From assembly GCF_009730915.1 (NCBI RefSeq), contig NC_052475.1, positions 27,217,016 through 27,281,015 on the forward strand: DNA of 64,000 nucleotides, read 5' to 3'. Origin of the DNA: Dioscorea cayenensis subsp. rotundata (Eukaryota > Streptophyta > Magnoliopsida > Dioscoreales > Dioscoreaceae). Made by a program: the position numbers and the translations under genes. Below the pieces are notes generated by a model. That model was not told the origin of the DNA. It was given only the letters and a program-made list of their open reading frames with translations, and did not search any database. Below, one piece after another: positions 54,601-64,000 of this stretch (positions are counted from its first letter, which is position 1; each line of letters begins with the position of its first letter).

Positions 54601-56923
54601 AATAATTATCTTGTGCCACAAAAAATAAGTTGCTTTTGATTTTTCTAGTCAAACTTATGAAAAATGCTTAAGACTTAAAAAATGAAGAATAACTTATTTA
54701 GAAGGCAATATTAGTTACAACTTTCTCATTTATGCAGACTGCTGACAAGTGCAATGGTAAACACTTGAAAGGCAAGACCGCATGCACTAAATTTACAAGG
54801 ATAAGCACTAATGGAATCCATAGCATTGTTCTATGTGAGCCTGTCACTGGACGTACTCATCAGGTAAGATGACAATTGCCAGCATCATATAGCTTCTTAA
54901 TTTGTTAAGGAATAATAGCTCAAATTCATTGCTATAGTGCAATATGTGCCCATGATATAAATGAACCATATTTGAAATTCTTGATATACATTGACATTTC
55001 AATTTGCTAGCATAAAACGTCAAATGTTTGCCTGCTTTGGCCACTAAAAGTACATGTTCTACTGTTTCCTTTCAATACCAGCCATTTTGTTTCTCATAAG
55101 CTTATGTATGTTGTGATCCTTCCATTATGCTACCCTTTGTTTTTGTTATTGTTGTCATAATTATTTGGAACACACTTCTCACTCAAAATTTTTAACCAAG
55201 GAGTGACCATATCTCTACATTAATTGCTACTCAACAAGTAACTTGTGTGCTATTTGATATAATTTGGATCTCACTTGATGCTTTTCAAGTCACTACATCC
55301 CATGTAGATTTAATGTGAAGTATTGTCTAGAAATTGGGAACGACAAATAATTTCTCATATTTTTTATGAACACTTTCTTTCCTTGCATGTGACCTCCTGT
55401 TATACAATACTTATGCAATCTCCAAAAAAATCTTAAGTTTCTTTGTCATTGTTATCTCTAATTTCTTGGTTTTATTCTTTGGGAAAAAAATACTGTTTGT
55501 CATTTGAATCTGTGATTTTGGAAGTCAATGTGGCAAAATTCTAGCCTTAAAAAAATTATTACTGTTTGTCATTTGAATCTGTGATTTTGGAAGTCAATGT
55601 GGCAAAATTCTAGCCTTAAAAAAATTATTAAAATTTTTTTGCTCATAGTCTAAATCTTGCAGATACGTGTACATTTACAACACATAGGCCATCCAATAGC
55701 CAATGATGAGTTGTATTTGCACCATTCTGAGGTGATTGCTCCTCGTTCAACTAAAAGAATGCATCCTGAGAGTGCTGCCATGGACACATATCAGCCATCC
55801 CCTGTACTGGAATCTTCATATGATGTAAATTCCAATGAAGAATTCAGCATTGATCCAATGTGCACAAATTGTCCTAATTTAGGCCCCAAAGGGTGAGGTG
55901 CATCCACTGTTTGTTAATTCTGATTATTTACCCAGTTGTTAGATTAAGATTATAGATTAAGATACAGCCTTGTGTGTTCTGTCTGAGTGGCATGTATAAT
56001 TATAGTAACCTTTTGAAAATCACCAAATGTGCTACAGTTTTGAAAAACACATTTATATTTTCTCATTGTTATGAGGAAGAAGGTCTCAAAAAAATAGTCA
56101 AATTGACCCAATTTTTGCTCTCCATGCTAGTCTTGTTGATTCTTGGGATATGCTTATGAGTCCAGCTTTCTTTGGGTATTAGATTTATATTCTGTGTGGA
56201 CTTTTATAGTTCTGCAAACTGTCTCAACAACTACCGCCAACAGTATTGCTGTGGTTGTTATGGATGCTACTTTGAAATTTAGTCCAACTATATAACTAGT
56301 CTAATATAACCATGAAGAATTACTAATATAATTAATATTAATACGACTTTTCATGAATTTACTAATTTAAAGTTGATGGTTCATGACTTGACATGTGTTG
56401 TCTGGAAATATCAGTTAAAAATGAGTCTTGATGATAAGCTGTTGGTTGCAAAAGTTCTACTCTAGAATGTACTTTTAGCAGAAACTGTTGTTGTGTCTTC
56501 TATATTGCTGGCAAACCATCATGTTCTTAATTGTATATTCTGATCTACTCTTACATTCTTTTGGGCGGCACAAGCTGACAACTTTGTTCTATGTAATGAA
56601 CTTGCTTCCAGGGAATTAACATTCATGACTTTTTATCTGCATACATGTCCAAGCTTAATCATGATGATACATCTGCTTCTTTGAAGCATGGTTGTGACTT
56701 ATTGCCATTTCATAGGGAAATAATAGTGTTCAATTGGTGAATGAGTTTCTTTGTCTTTTGACTGTTTTAACATTGTCTCCTAAGCTTGTCATACATTTTG
56801 TTCCCTCTATTTCCTTTCAGATATGATGGAGATGAGGAGGGCTTATGGTTGCATTGCTTACGATACTCAGGACCGGATTGGACATATGAATGCCCATTCC
56901 CTGATTGGGCATTCCTTTTGTAA
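51662..56923 (+). CDS. RluA-family RNA pseudouridine synthase (RPUSD / plant RNA pseudouridine synthase 7-like)
   Basis: Twelve GT-AG exons (51662-51725, 51806-51849, 51930-52007, 52105-52205, 52367-52454, 52840-52918, 53030-53112, 53591-53656, 54126-54182, 54738-54863, 55663-55892, 56821-56923) give 1119 nt, 372 aa. An S4-like RNA-binding part comes first (KTVVDLFAEEF, VGAVKSGRIQVDGQVV). The catalytic domain follows, with KPASMPVHSCG, the active-site motif VHRLDRLVSGLLIFAR (Asp is the nucleophile), KEYIAKVLGVFPEGE and VTGRTHQIRVHLQHIGHPI. It converts uridine to pseudouridine in RNA. The motif set fits plant RNA pseudouridine synthase 7; substrate (tRNA, mRNA or rRNA) is not known from sequence. 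No organelle signal is obvious, so nucleus/cytosol is likely. The extra stretch after the RHLQ block (rich in Ser/Pro, exon 11) is variable in the family. Confidence 0.94.
55491..55628 (+). repeat. 69 bp perfect tandem duplication in an intron
   Basis: Two identical 69 bp copies start with TACTGTTTGTCATTTGAATC at 55491 and 55560, in intron 10 of the pseudouridine synthase gene, ending about 35 bp before the acceptor. Identity suggests a very recent event or an assembly slip. Confidence 0.92.
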
Positions 56924-59900
56924 TTAATTCTGTAGGAGAGCAGGACATGAATGGAGCCAAAACAATTGGTCCTCCTGGAACTGCATTCTGCAAAATTCTA
57001 ATCTTATTTTTTTGAGCATTTGTTGTGCCAAAGCCACGGAGCAACCTCAAATCTGTACTCATTCGGCATATTTCTTGCAAATTCTATAATATATTGTGGC
57101 CATGATATTTGATCAAATTCATGCTTACATTAAATATAGTGTATTTCCAGGCTCCAATATTAACATTTAGCAACCGAAAAGATGACTGCTCCTCTGTATG
57201 TGCCTGTTTGCTCTCAGATTCATCTCTTTATTTATTTATTTATTTATTTATTTATTTTTGTAAATCTTATATTTTATCTTTTACTTTTCTTTTTGTCACA
57301 TCATGTATCTCATGCTTCATTATTCAGAAACACCTTTGGAAAGCTAGACAATGCTCTGCTAAGCTTGCTTCATATGAACTTCCTCTTCTTTTTGCAGCTA
57401 ATAATGAGGGCTGGTGACACTTCCAGGCTAAAAGAGAGAACCATGTAAGTCTTTATAGGCACACTTTCGACGACTACTTTTCTCAGTTCTTATTTCTCTT
57501 GACACCAAGGATTTCTATTCACTTTTTCTCATGTTTGAACCTTGTCGATCTATTATTTCTTGAACACAGGCCTCAAATCAGAATGATACGATATAATGCA
57601 CTTTGTTTGTTGGCAGGCATCCATTGTATTATTCCAATGATAGTGTTAGTGTGCTTTTGATCCTCTGTTGATTAATGTCATTTGAACTGGACAACACACA
57701 TCAACCTTATTTATATATTTATTTATTTATTTATTTATTTTTAACTGTCTAGGAAATCAAGTGCATTCATCCCAAGTGAAGCATTGTTTAAAGCCCACAT
57801 TACTAATTTTGCCTCAAATGCAAGGGACCAAACCAGCAAAACGAGATGATTGTTTTTAGGAACACCATGCTTATGTTTTTCATGATTTACATGAAAAGTT
57901 AGTCTGCTCCCCACTTTAGAATTTTCATAGGCTATGCCATTGTATTGTCTTTCATCCTTGTGTTTAACAGTTACTATATATATATAATATAATATAACAA
58001 TTTTTGGTTTAAAAATATCTTTTCATCATCATCGCATCATCAAAAGGCTCAGAACCCCAACAAGGAACACAAATTAAATTAAATTAAATTAATTAACTAG
58101 GTAATTAAGAAGGAAGTAGTGGTTGTTAAAGTGGTCACACCAAGAATGATTATGTTAGTTTATTAGGTTTGTTAATTATTTATTAGTGTGCTTAGAACTT
58201 TAGATTGAGATTAATTAAAGATAAGAAAGGCTCCCGACCGAAGCAATGGACGTCAGCTGTATATATATGATTAGAGGAAGCTAGAGCGGGTTTCACGCAC
58301 GCTCGTGCATGGATTTGCAAACATGTGGGAGCATGTCATGCATGCAATCCATCATTTTTTTTTTTCTTGTTTCTATATTTTTTTTATTAACTCTCTTCAA
58401 CAAATGCAGAGTATAAAAAATTTATCCTGAGAAGATCAACAAACTATTGTAACTGATGCATTTTTGTATATACATGTTTTTTGATTAACAATATTTATCA
58501 CATTTATATTTAAAAAAAATATAATGACAGAAAATAAAAAGGTGAATTAATGTGTAAATTTATAGGATTATGAATGTTAATCATTTGAATTTTGTTTTCT
58601 TTAGAGCAGATATCCCTTGAATTTAAAATTATACATTTTTATGTTACGTTTATTCATTTTTAATAATAAACTTTTATACTAGTTGCTCAACTCAAGCCTC
58701 AAGGGGTACATAAGCAAAAAAAATTTTGGATTTTAGGTGGTAACAAAACAATTATAATATTTCATGAGTAGACCTATAATATATTTTTATATTAAATAAG
58801 TATAAATATCTTGATATGGATATTTGTAAGAGATTGATATATTAGATAATTGACCTTTAAATTTCTTACATAGTCCATATACGGTGACAGATAGAAGAAC
58901 GTCAGATGATGGTGGACATGGCGTCATAGTGATGGTCATGAGGGTTTGAACAAAAGGGAGAGACAAAGGCTACAAAGAAAGGGGTGGGATGAGCTCCATT
59001 TTTAACATTCAAAAAGGATCCAAAAAAAGAACATTTTATTAAACAAAATAAAGTTTTCTTTATATAAATATATATATATATATATATACTCTCAAATTTT
59101 CTTTATATATTTATTTTCTTATAGAACCTAATCATTCTTCCTTTGCATGCTCTTGGAGACCAACAGACATAATGCTCTGTCATATGATAAACACACCATT
59201 CAATCTTTTATTTTTCCTCTTAATTTTAAATATTTTTCACTTCAATTTCGTATCCACTCTCTTTTGCTCCTGGTGTTTATGAAATTACTTCAATTTACCC
59301 AGAAAAAACTAATTTATAAAATTCCACATTGGTATTAAGTATTAACTAATATACATACATACATACATAAACAGTGGTTTACATTAATTAAATTTGGAAA
59401 TGAACAATTTAGATTATTAAAAAAATGGTTTGAAAACTCCTATATTAGCACATGGATAAATTAAATTTAAAAGAAAAAAAAACAAAGAAAGAGAGAGGAT
59501 CGATGCTTCTAAAATGAAATTACTAAACTACCATTGAATCTCTTCATTGGAAAAGACCACATATTTGCTTTTTTCTCGTGGGCGCCCGTGCTTTGAAATC
59601 CGTGCTTCTAAGTCAGCACCTCGCACGCTCACTCCCAAAATCTAAAGTAAACTCTTTCATTAAACTATATTTTAATTATTTTTCAATAAAAAAATATTTC
59701 AATTTAAAAACCATAATATAAACCAGCATAATTATTATTATTATATAACATATAAACATAACACGTTTGAAAGAGGTTGAAAATTAAAATTATATTGTTA
59801 ATGACTAATGAACACTTTTGAGACAATTAAAATAAGTGAAAAGAGGATGAGGAGTGAAAAGTTAAAATAAATGAATAAATAAATAAAATGAAGAAATAAA

Positions 59901-60373
59901 ATAAAGAAATAAGGAAAAGTTAAGGGTTGGGGGGTTTGGAAGTGAAAAAGGAGAGTGTGTTTTTACGGTAATCGTGAGCACGCAAGGAAGGGCTTTTTGG
60001 CATGCTTTACAGGGAGCAACCGATCCCACGTGCCGCAAACCGTGCCGACACACAACATCATTCTTGTCCCCACCCTCCTTCGCACGTGCCACCTTCTTCT
60101 TCTTCTTCTTAATCTTGACCTTGCTCTTAAGTCTTAACCTCAAACTCAACTGATCTTCTCACACTTCTCTTTGACTCTCTCTTTGGCCCACACATTCACA
60201 CCCATATATAATCACTTTTTAATTTTCATGTTTTATTGTTTCAAATATATATTGTTAATTTAAGGAGGACTTAGATTCATTTTACTATCCTAATAAATGA
60301 TATCTAGCTAATGAATAATGAAATGTGATTAAATTAATGTTATAAAACCCATCCTTCTAATTAAAGTTCAGAC

Positions 60374-60407
<34 letters not shown>

Positions 60408-60932
60408 GGTACGTTCTTCCAAATGCTGTATGAATTGTATGGGAAAGTAAGAGGGATAAAAAAGAACCGATGCTCGAAAAGAAAAGCACAAGAAACGCTC
60501 TATCTGTAGTAGATAATGTAGCAGTACACTCCATACTCCATAGTATAATGTGTTTTATGGCTTTGGTTTAATATATTTAAATAATTATTTTTATTTTTAA
60601 CAAAGAATAAATTTTTGAAAATACATGTGACTATAAATAATCTCGTTACTCGTAGGTCCAATGAAATTAATGGTTTAATGATATTTTGATATACGGATCA
60701 CTGCCTACGTACAAACACACATGATAAAACTTAAAAAAAAAAATAAAGAAATAAAGAAATAGGATAATAAGTTATAAAAATAAAAATAAAAATAAAAAAA
60801 GAAAAAAGAAAGAGCGGGTTCCCTTTTCCATGCAGTAGAAGAGGGATCCCCCCGACAAGAAGGACAGCTCCAGCCGCTATTCCCCAACATCCACCCTCTC
60901 CTGCTGCAAAAGCCTGCTCTCTTTCTCTCTCC
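56924..60932. other. 3' UTR and long AT-rich intergenic region
   Basis: The first several hundred bases are probably the pseudouridine synthase 3' UTR or alternative 3' exons (plausible splice sites near 57400-57450). The remainder is AT-rich with (TTTA)n at 57224-57256 and 57712-57742, (TA)n at 59066-59090 and 60376-60404. A purine-rich strand (59840-59950) and a GC-richer patch near 59970-60070 show no gene features I can support. Confidence 0.5.
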
Positions 60933-60974
60933 AAACCCTAACCCTAACCCTAACCCTAACCCTATCCCTAACCA
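60933..60974 (+). repeat. Short telomere-like CCCTAA repeat
   Basis: AAACCCTAA followed by four or five further CCCTAA hexamers, one altered to CCCTAT. The unit is the six-base TTAGGG type, not the seven-base TTTAGGG of most plants. It lies about 170 bp upstream of the glutaredoxin TATA box, next to CT-rich sequence. Confidence 0.85.
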
Positions 60975-61139
60975 AACATGATAAAGCTAACCACAAACAG
61001 AAGACAATATCAAGCACACGTTACTTTACTGTTTGCCCACACACACTATCTCGCTCTCTCTCTTTCTCTCTCCTTTTTGCATGCGCTGACGAACTCTTTT
61101 AAACTAAATACTAATCCTTTGCTTTGTCTTTGCTCATTC

Positions 61140-61147
61140 TATAAATA
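61140..61147 (+). promoter_or_regulatory. TATA box of the glutaredoxin gene
   Basis: TATAAATA, 95 bp before the ATG at 61242, giving a predicted leader of about 65-70 nt. Confidence 0.65.
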
Positions 61148-61241
61148 CCCCCACAACGAACTCACAAACATTCATCCACTCTCAAAAACAACAACATTCC
61201 TTATTCCTTATCCTACTTGATCACTTTCACGTAGAAGAAGA

Positions 61242-61637
61242 ATGCAGTATCAATCAGCATGGAACTCAGCTGCTGCTGCGGCGGCGGAGGCGTGGGGAGT
61301 GGCTGCGGCGACGAGAGGTGACCCACTGGAGAGGGTGGAGAGGTTGGCGGCGGAGAACGCTGTGGTGATATTCAGCATAAGTAGCTGTTGCATGTGCCAT
61401 GCAGTGAAGCGTCTCTTCTGTGGGATGGGAGTGTCACCGGCTGTGCATGAGCTTGATGAGGATCCACGTGGCAAAGAGATGGAGTATGCTCTGGCGAGGT
61501 TGCTCGGCGGCGGGCCTGCAGTTCCGGCGGTGTTTATTGGAGGGAAACTCATCGGTGCAATGGACCGTGTGATGGCTTCTCACATTAATGGTACATTGGT
61601 TCCACTTCTGAAGGAGGCTGGAGCTCTTTGGCTTTGA
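61242..61637 (+). CDS. CC-type (class III) glutaredoxin, ROXY1/2-like
   Basis: A single exon encodes 131 aa. An alanine-rich N terminus (8-24) precedes the glutaredoxin fold. The active site is CCMC (49-52), the plant-specific CC type. The glutathione-binding loop is [16 protein letters not shown] (93-108). The C terminus holds LVPLL (L-x2-LL, 119-123), reported to be needed for binding TGA bZIP factors, and ALWL (128-131), reported to recruit the TOPLESS co-repressor. Family knowledge: ROXY1/2 and rice MIL1/OsROXY act with TGA factors in petal and anther development; other CC-type members act in stress and nitrate signalling. The protein would act in nucleus and cytosol. The CCMC site and ALWL end place it nearest ROXY1/2. 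The leader is short and unspliced. Confidence 0.95.
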   Translation: MQYQSAWNSAAAAAAEAWGVAAATRGDPLERVERLAAENAVVIFSISSCCMCHAVKRLFCGMGVSPAVHELDEDPRGKEMEYALARLLGGGPAVPAVFIGGKLIGAMDRVMASHINGTLVPLLKEAGALWL

Positions 61638-63113
61638 AGATGGTGCATGACCTCTCTTGTTCTTCTAACTTTGTTGTTTACTACTCTTATACATGAGGAT
61701 TTAGAGAGTTAAAAAAAATATATATATATATATTTTAAGAGTGAGAAAATTAAGGGATACACGTACTGTTTAGAAAAGGAGAGGGAGAGGGAGGGGGTTG
61801 TTTTTATACTTCCTCCGTTTTGGGATTGTTTGAGAGTTCTTTTTCTTTTGTTTAACTGGGTGGTGATGGTCTTTGCTTTTGTGGGTCGGTGTGTGGTGTT
61901 GTGGTGGTGGTGGTGACGAGGAGGGAAATGTGATTTGGTTTGAAATATGGTATATGTATAGAAGGCCTTAAAGAAATCAAAGAAGAAAAAAAAAAGGAGT
62001 TGTTTTTCTTTCATTCATGCATGTTTGATCTTAATTAAGAGTAAACTATATATGTTTCTGCCAGTTTCTGATCTAAGCTCTCTAATAAGTTCTAAAAGTA
62101 CATTAATTGTTGTTATAGAAAATTACCATTTTTCATGTGGACTAATTGGTTTGCATGGAAGTCGGATTATGAATTCTCTAGAGAAGGAGAATTCTCAATA
62201 AAAAAGAATGGAGTGGGTGGATGGATGGAATGAATCTTAGCAGTTAGAATGAAAGAAAAGGCAGATCAGATGCTAGCTGGGGGGTGTCTCGTGTCCGTAC
62301 AAAGGGCCGTCCGGGCGTGGGCCGACAGAGTGCTGTCACCTCCAGCCCACTCGCGCCGCGACGTGCCACCTATTCGGCGCACGCCCAAGCCATCACTTGG
62401 CTGCGTATCTCGAGGCATCATCATCCATGAATGTTCTTTGCTGGGTTTTTGTCTTACCTCGTCTTCTCTATCTGTTGGACATAACATTTGGACACTTTTT
62501 TATTTTTATTTTTTATTTTTTTATTTTTGGTTACAAGGGAAGCCAAAAAGGTACATTCAGGACGTGTAATGGAGTTTGTAAAATTTTTTTGTATTTACTA
62601 GTATGCATATATATCCCAGCGATTTCTCTATTATAATTTGTGGTGTTATAGTTTGTATAATTTTTCGTATTTACTGGTATGCACAATACTCGATAAATGA
62701 TCTTGAAATGAGGGTAGCATTAAAACATGCATAATAAATATTTGGTAAATAGAACCAGACAATGGGTACAGGTATTCAGCACATCCAAGTCTTTCGTACT
62801 TCTTCATTTCCCCATGCAGGTTTCATCGTCTCTCAACTTGAATGAGAAACGTACAATTGACAAGGACAGTAACAATTAACACATGCCATCTACACTGCAC
62901 CCATCTTTCAACATGGAAGAGCGGATCATCTCTCACCAGAAAGAAACCAAAAGTTACAAAAGCATCACTTGAGGACGGATCCTTTTCTTTAATGGATTTG
63001 AAAAGAGGATAATAAGATTAATGTACAATATGAGAGAATGAAGTAAATGATTCATTAAACCTTTCTAATTAAAATCTATGCTAAATTGAACAATTGGTGT
63101 TTGAGTCTACTGG
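61638..63113. other. Intergenic region
   Basis: Glutaredoxin 3' UTR, then AT-rich DNA with (TA)n at 61718-61733. An isolated GC-rich patch at about 62275-62410 contrasts with its surroundings. The 3' UTR of the next gene (minus strand) occupies the right end. No other gene is supported. Confidence 0.5.
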
Positions 63114-63875
63114 CTACTGGGGAATTGGTGATGTTGCAGCAGTCTCAGCTGGTTGACTCAAGTTACCACCGCTGCCATCAGAAGTTGGAAAATTGGCAGC
63201 AAAGCCAAAAGGATTCGGTGCTGCAGGCGAGAACATAGTCATCTGGTAGTTTGTCATCATAGCTGGGTTCTGCAGCACAGTTGGAGCATAGCTGTATTGA
63301 ACAGTAGTCGCAGATGCTCCAGAATTCTGTGTGAAGTCAGGTGCAGACAGTGGTCGCAATGGTGGCTGCAGCTGCAGCTGCAGTGGTGGTTGCAATTGCA
63401 GTGGTCGCTGCAATGGCAATGGCTGGCGATGAAGTGGGTCGGAAAGCGCATAGGGTGAAGAGACCGGCTCAGGGACGTAAGGAGTGACTGCTCCATTGTC
63501 AATTCTAAGCTTCTTATTTTCTGAAGATAAGTCTTCATTTGCAAATTTACCATGACTTTCTGAAGCCAGTGAGGAGAAGACCATTCTCAGCAAATCAGCA
63601 GAATCGGTTGCGGCTGTGAGCTTTGCTGCCATGGCTGCAGCTGCTGACTTCCGCTGTTCATCAGTCTGAGAGGTGACATCAATGGTAGCCATCTGTTGGG
63701 TACATGGGGGAATTCCTTGACCTCCTGAGCTGGCTGGGACATCAGGGATGAGGTTTGCAGATACATTCAAGGCAGCAGGCGCTTCTTTCACATTCTGCTC
63801 AGATGCCCGGCAGATTTTGCAGTCCTGTAGCTTATTGGAGATGATGTTCAGTTGCTCAGATTTTGATTCTGAGGC
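63114..63875 (-). CDS. Last exon of an RPRD1/CID-domain-like protein (5' part outside window)
   Basis: The exon starts at 63875 after an acceptor (GATTACAG) and runs 253 codons to a TAG at 63114-63116. It begins with a coiled-coil-like stretch (ASESKSEQLNIISNKLQDC), then low-complexity sequence with DEQRKSAAAAMAAKLTAATD, SENKKLRIDNGAV, a Gln/Leu/Pro-rich run (about residues 150-180 of the exon) and a Pro/Ala/Asn-rich end. This resembles the C-terminal half of plant proteins with an N-terminal RNA polymerase II CTD-interacting domain (CID, ENTH/VHS fold; regulation of nuclear pre-mRNA domain-containing proteins), where AAKLAA-type and S-x-E-x-R-L-K-like blocks recur. The diagnostic CID is not in the window, so the name is an inference from the tail only. 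Confidence 0.6.
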   Translation of the reverse strand, partial: ASESKSEQLNIISNKLQDCKICRASEQNVKEAPAALNVSANLIPDVPASSGGQGIPPCTQQMATIDVTSQTDEQRKSAAAAMAAKLTAATDSADLLRMVFSSLASESHGKFANEDLSSENKKLRIDNGAVTPYVPEPVSSPYALSDPLHRQPLPLQRPLQLQPPLQLQLQPPLRPLSAPDFTQNSGASATTVQYSYAPTVLQNPAMMTNYQMTMFSPAAPNPFGFAANFPTSDGSGGNLSQPAETAATSPIPQ

Positions 63876-64000
63876 CTGTAATCGAAATGAGAAGCATTAG
63901 TAATAGAACATTTGAGATAGAGGATTCATCATTAACAATGTTATATGAAGTAAACATCCTATTTCCTCAGTGACAAAGACCAAATGCCCACTGTATTCAT

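Noticed and set aside
57109-57448. Open frames of 88-102 codons after the pseudouridine synthase stop
   Set aside because: Low-complexity TTTA-driven frames without domains; more likely 3' UTR or intron of an alternative transcript.

Overview
The window is nuclear DNA of a flowering plant, most likely a monocot. The genes carry GT-AG introns in AT-rich DNA, and the protein families are plant ones (PLS-class PPR, CC-type glutaredoxin, TPD1-like peptide, MUB, Ole e 1/extensin). The monocot guess rests on the steep fall in GC from the 5' to the 3' part of the intronless PPR gene and on the alanine-rich glutaredoxin N terminus; the genus cannot be fixed from this sequence. Exon borders were read by hand from frame, splice dinucleotides and family consensus. 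Coding lengths close in frame for every complete gene except one, whose exon 8 is damaged.

Left part (1-14.4 kb), all on the minus strand: the 3'-truncated end of an E-type PPR gene, ribosomal protein eL8 (RPL7a, 7 exons, 258 aa), an intronless IQ+BAG co-chaperone (470 aa) with heat-shock elements upstream, and a 10-exon amidohydrolase of the MTA/SAH-deaminase (TRZ/ATZ) type (475 aa). About 3.2 kb of AT-rich spacer follows, with one weak SINE-like sequence.

Middle (14.4-33.9 kb): a fused uridine kinase/uracil phosphoribosyltransferase gene on the minus strand, apparently interrupted by two 1000-N gaps and a 6.7 kb piece holding an L1-type LINE. About 520 bp of the gene occurs twice, once on each outer side of the gaps, and each copy becomes garbled towards its own gap. 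The simplest reading is two unmerged overlapping contig ends with a LINE contig placed between them, not a real insertion.

Right part (34-64 kb): a DEK-type chromatin protein gene (plus, 11 exons, 521 aa) head to head with the kinase gene; a TPD1-like secreted cysteine-rich protein (plus, 3 exons, 175 aa); an Ole e 1-domain protein with a repeated proline-rich tail (minus); a membrane-anchored ubiquitin-fold protein with a CaaX end (minus) head to head with an RluA-type RNA pseudouridine synthase (plus, 12 exons, 372 aa); a ROXY-like CC-type glutaredoxin (plus); and the last exon of a gene resembling RPRD1/CID-domain proteins (minus, running off the window).

I found no operon-like or defence-like system. 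The most useful observations are the assembly artefact at the kinase gene, a possible plastid-targeting first exon for that gene, the duplicated heat-shock promoter segment and the duplicated acidic spacer of the BAG gene, and the unusual domain order of the LINE ORF1.
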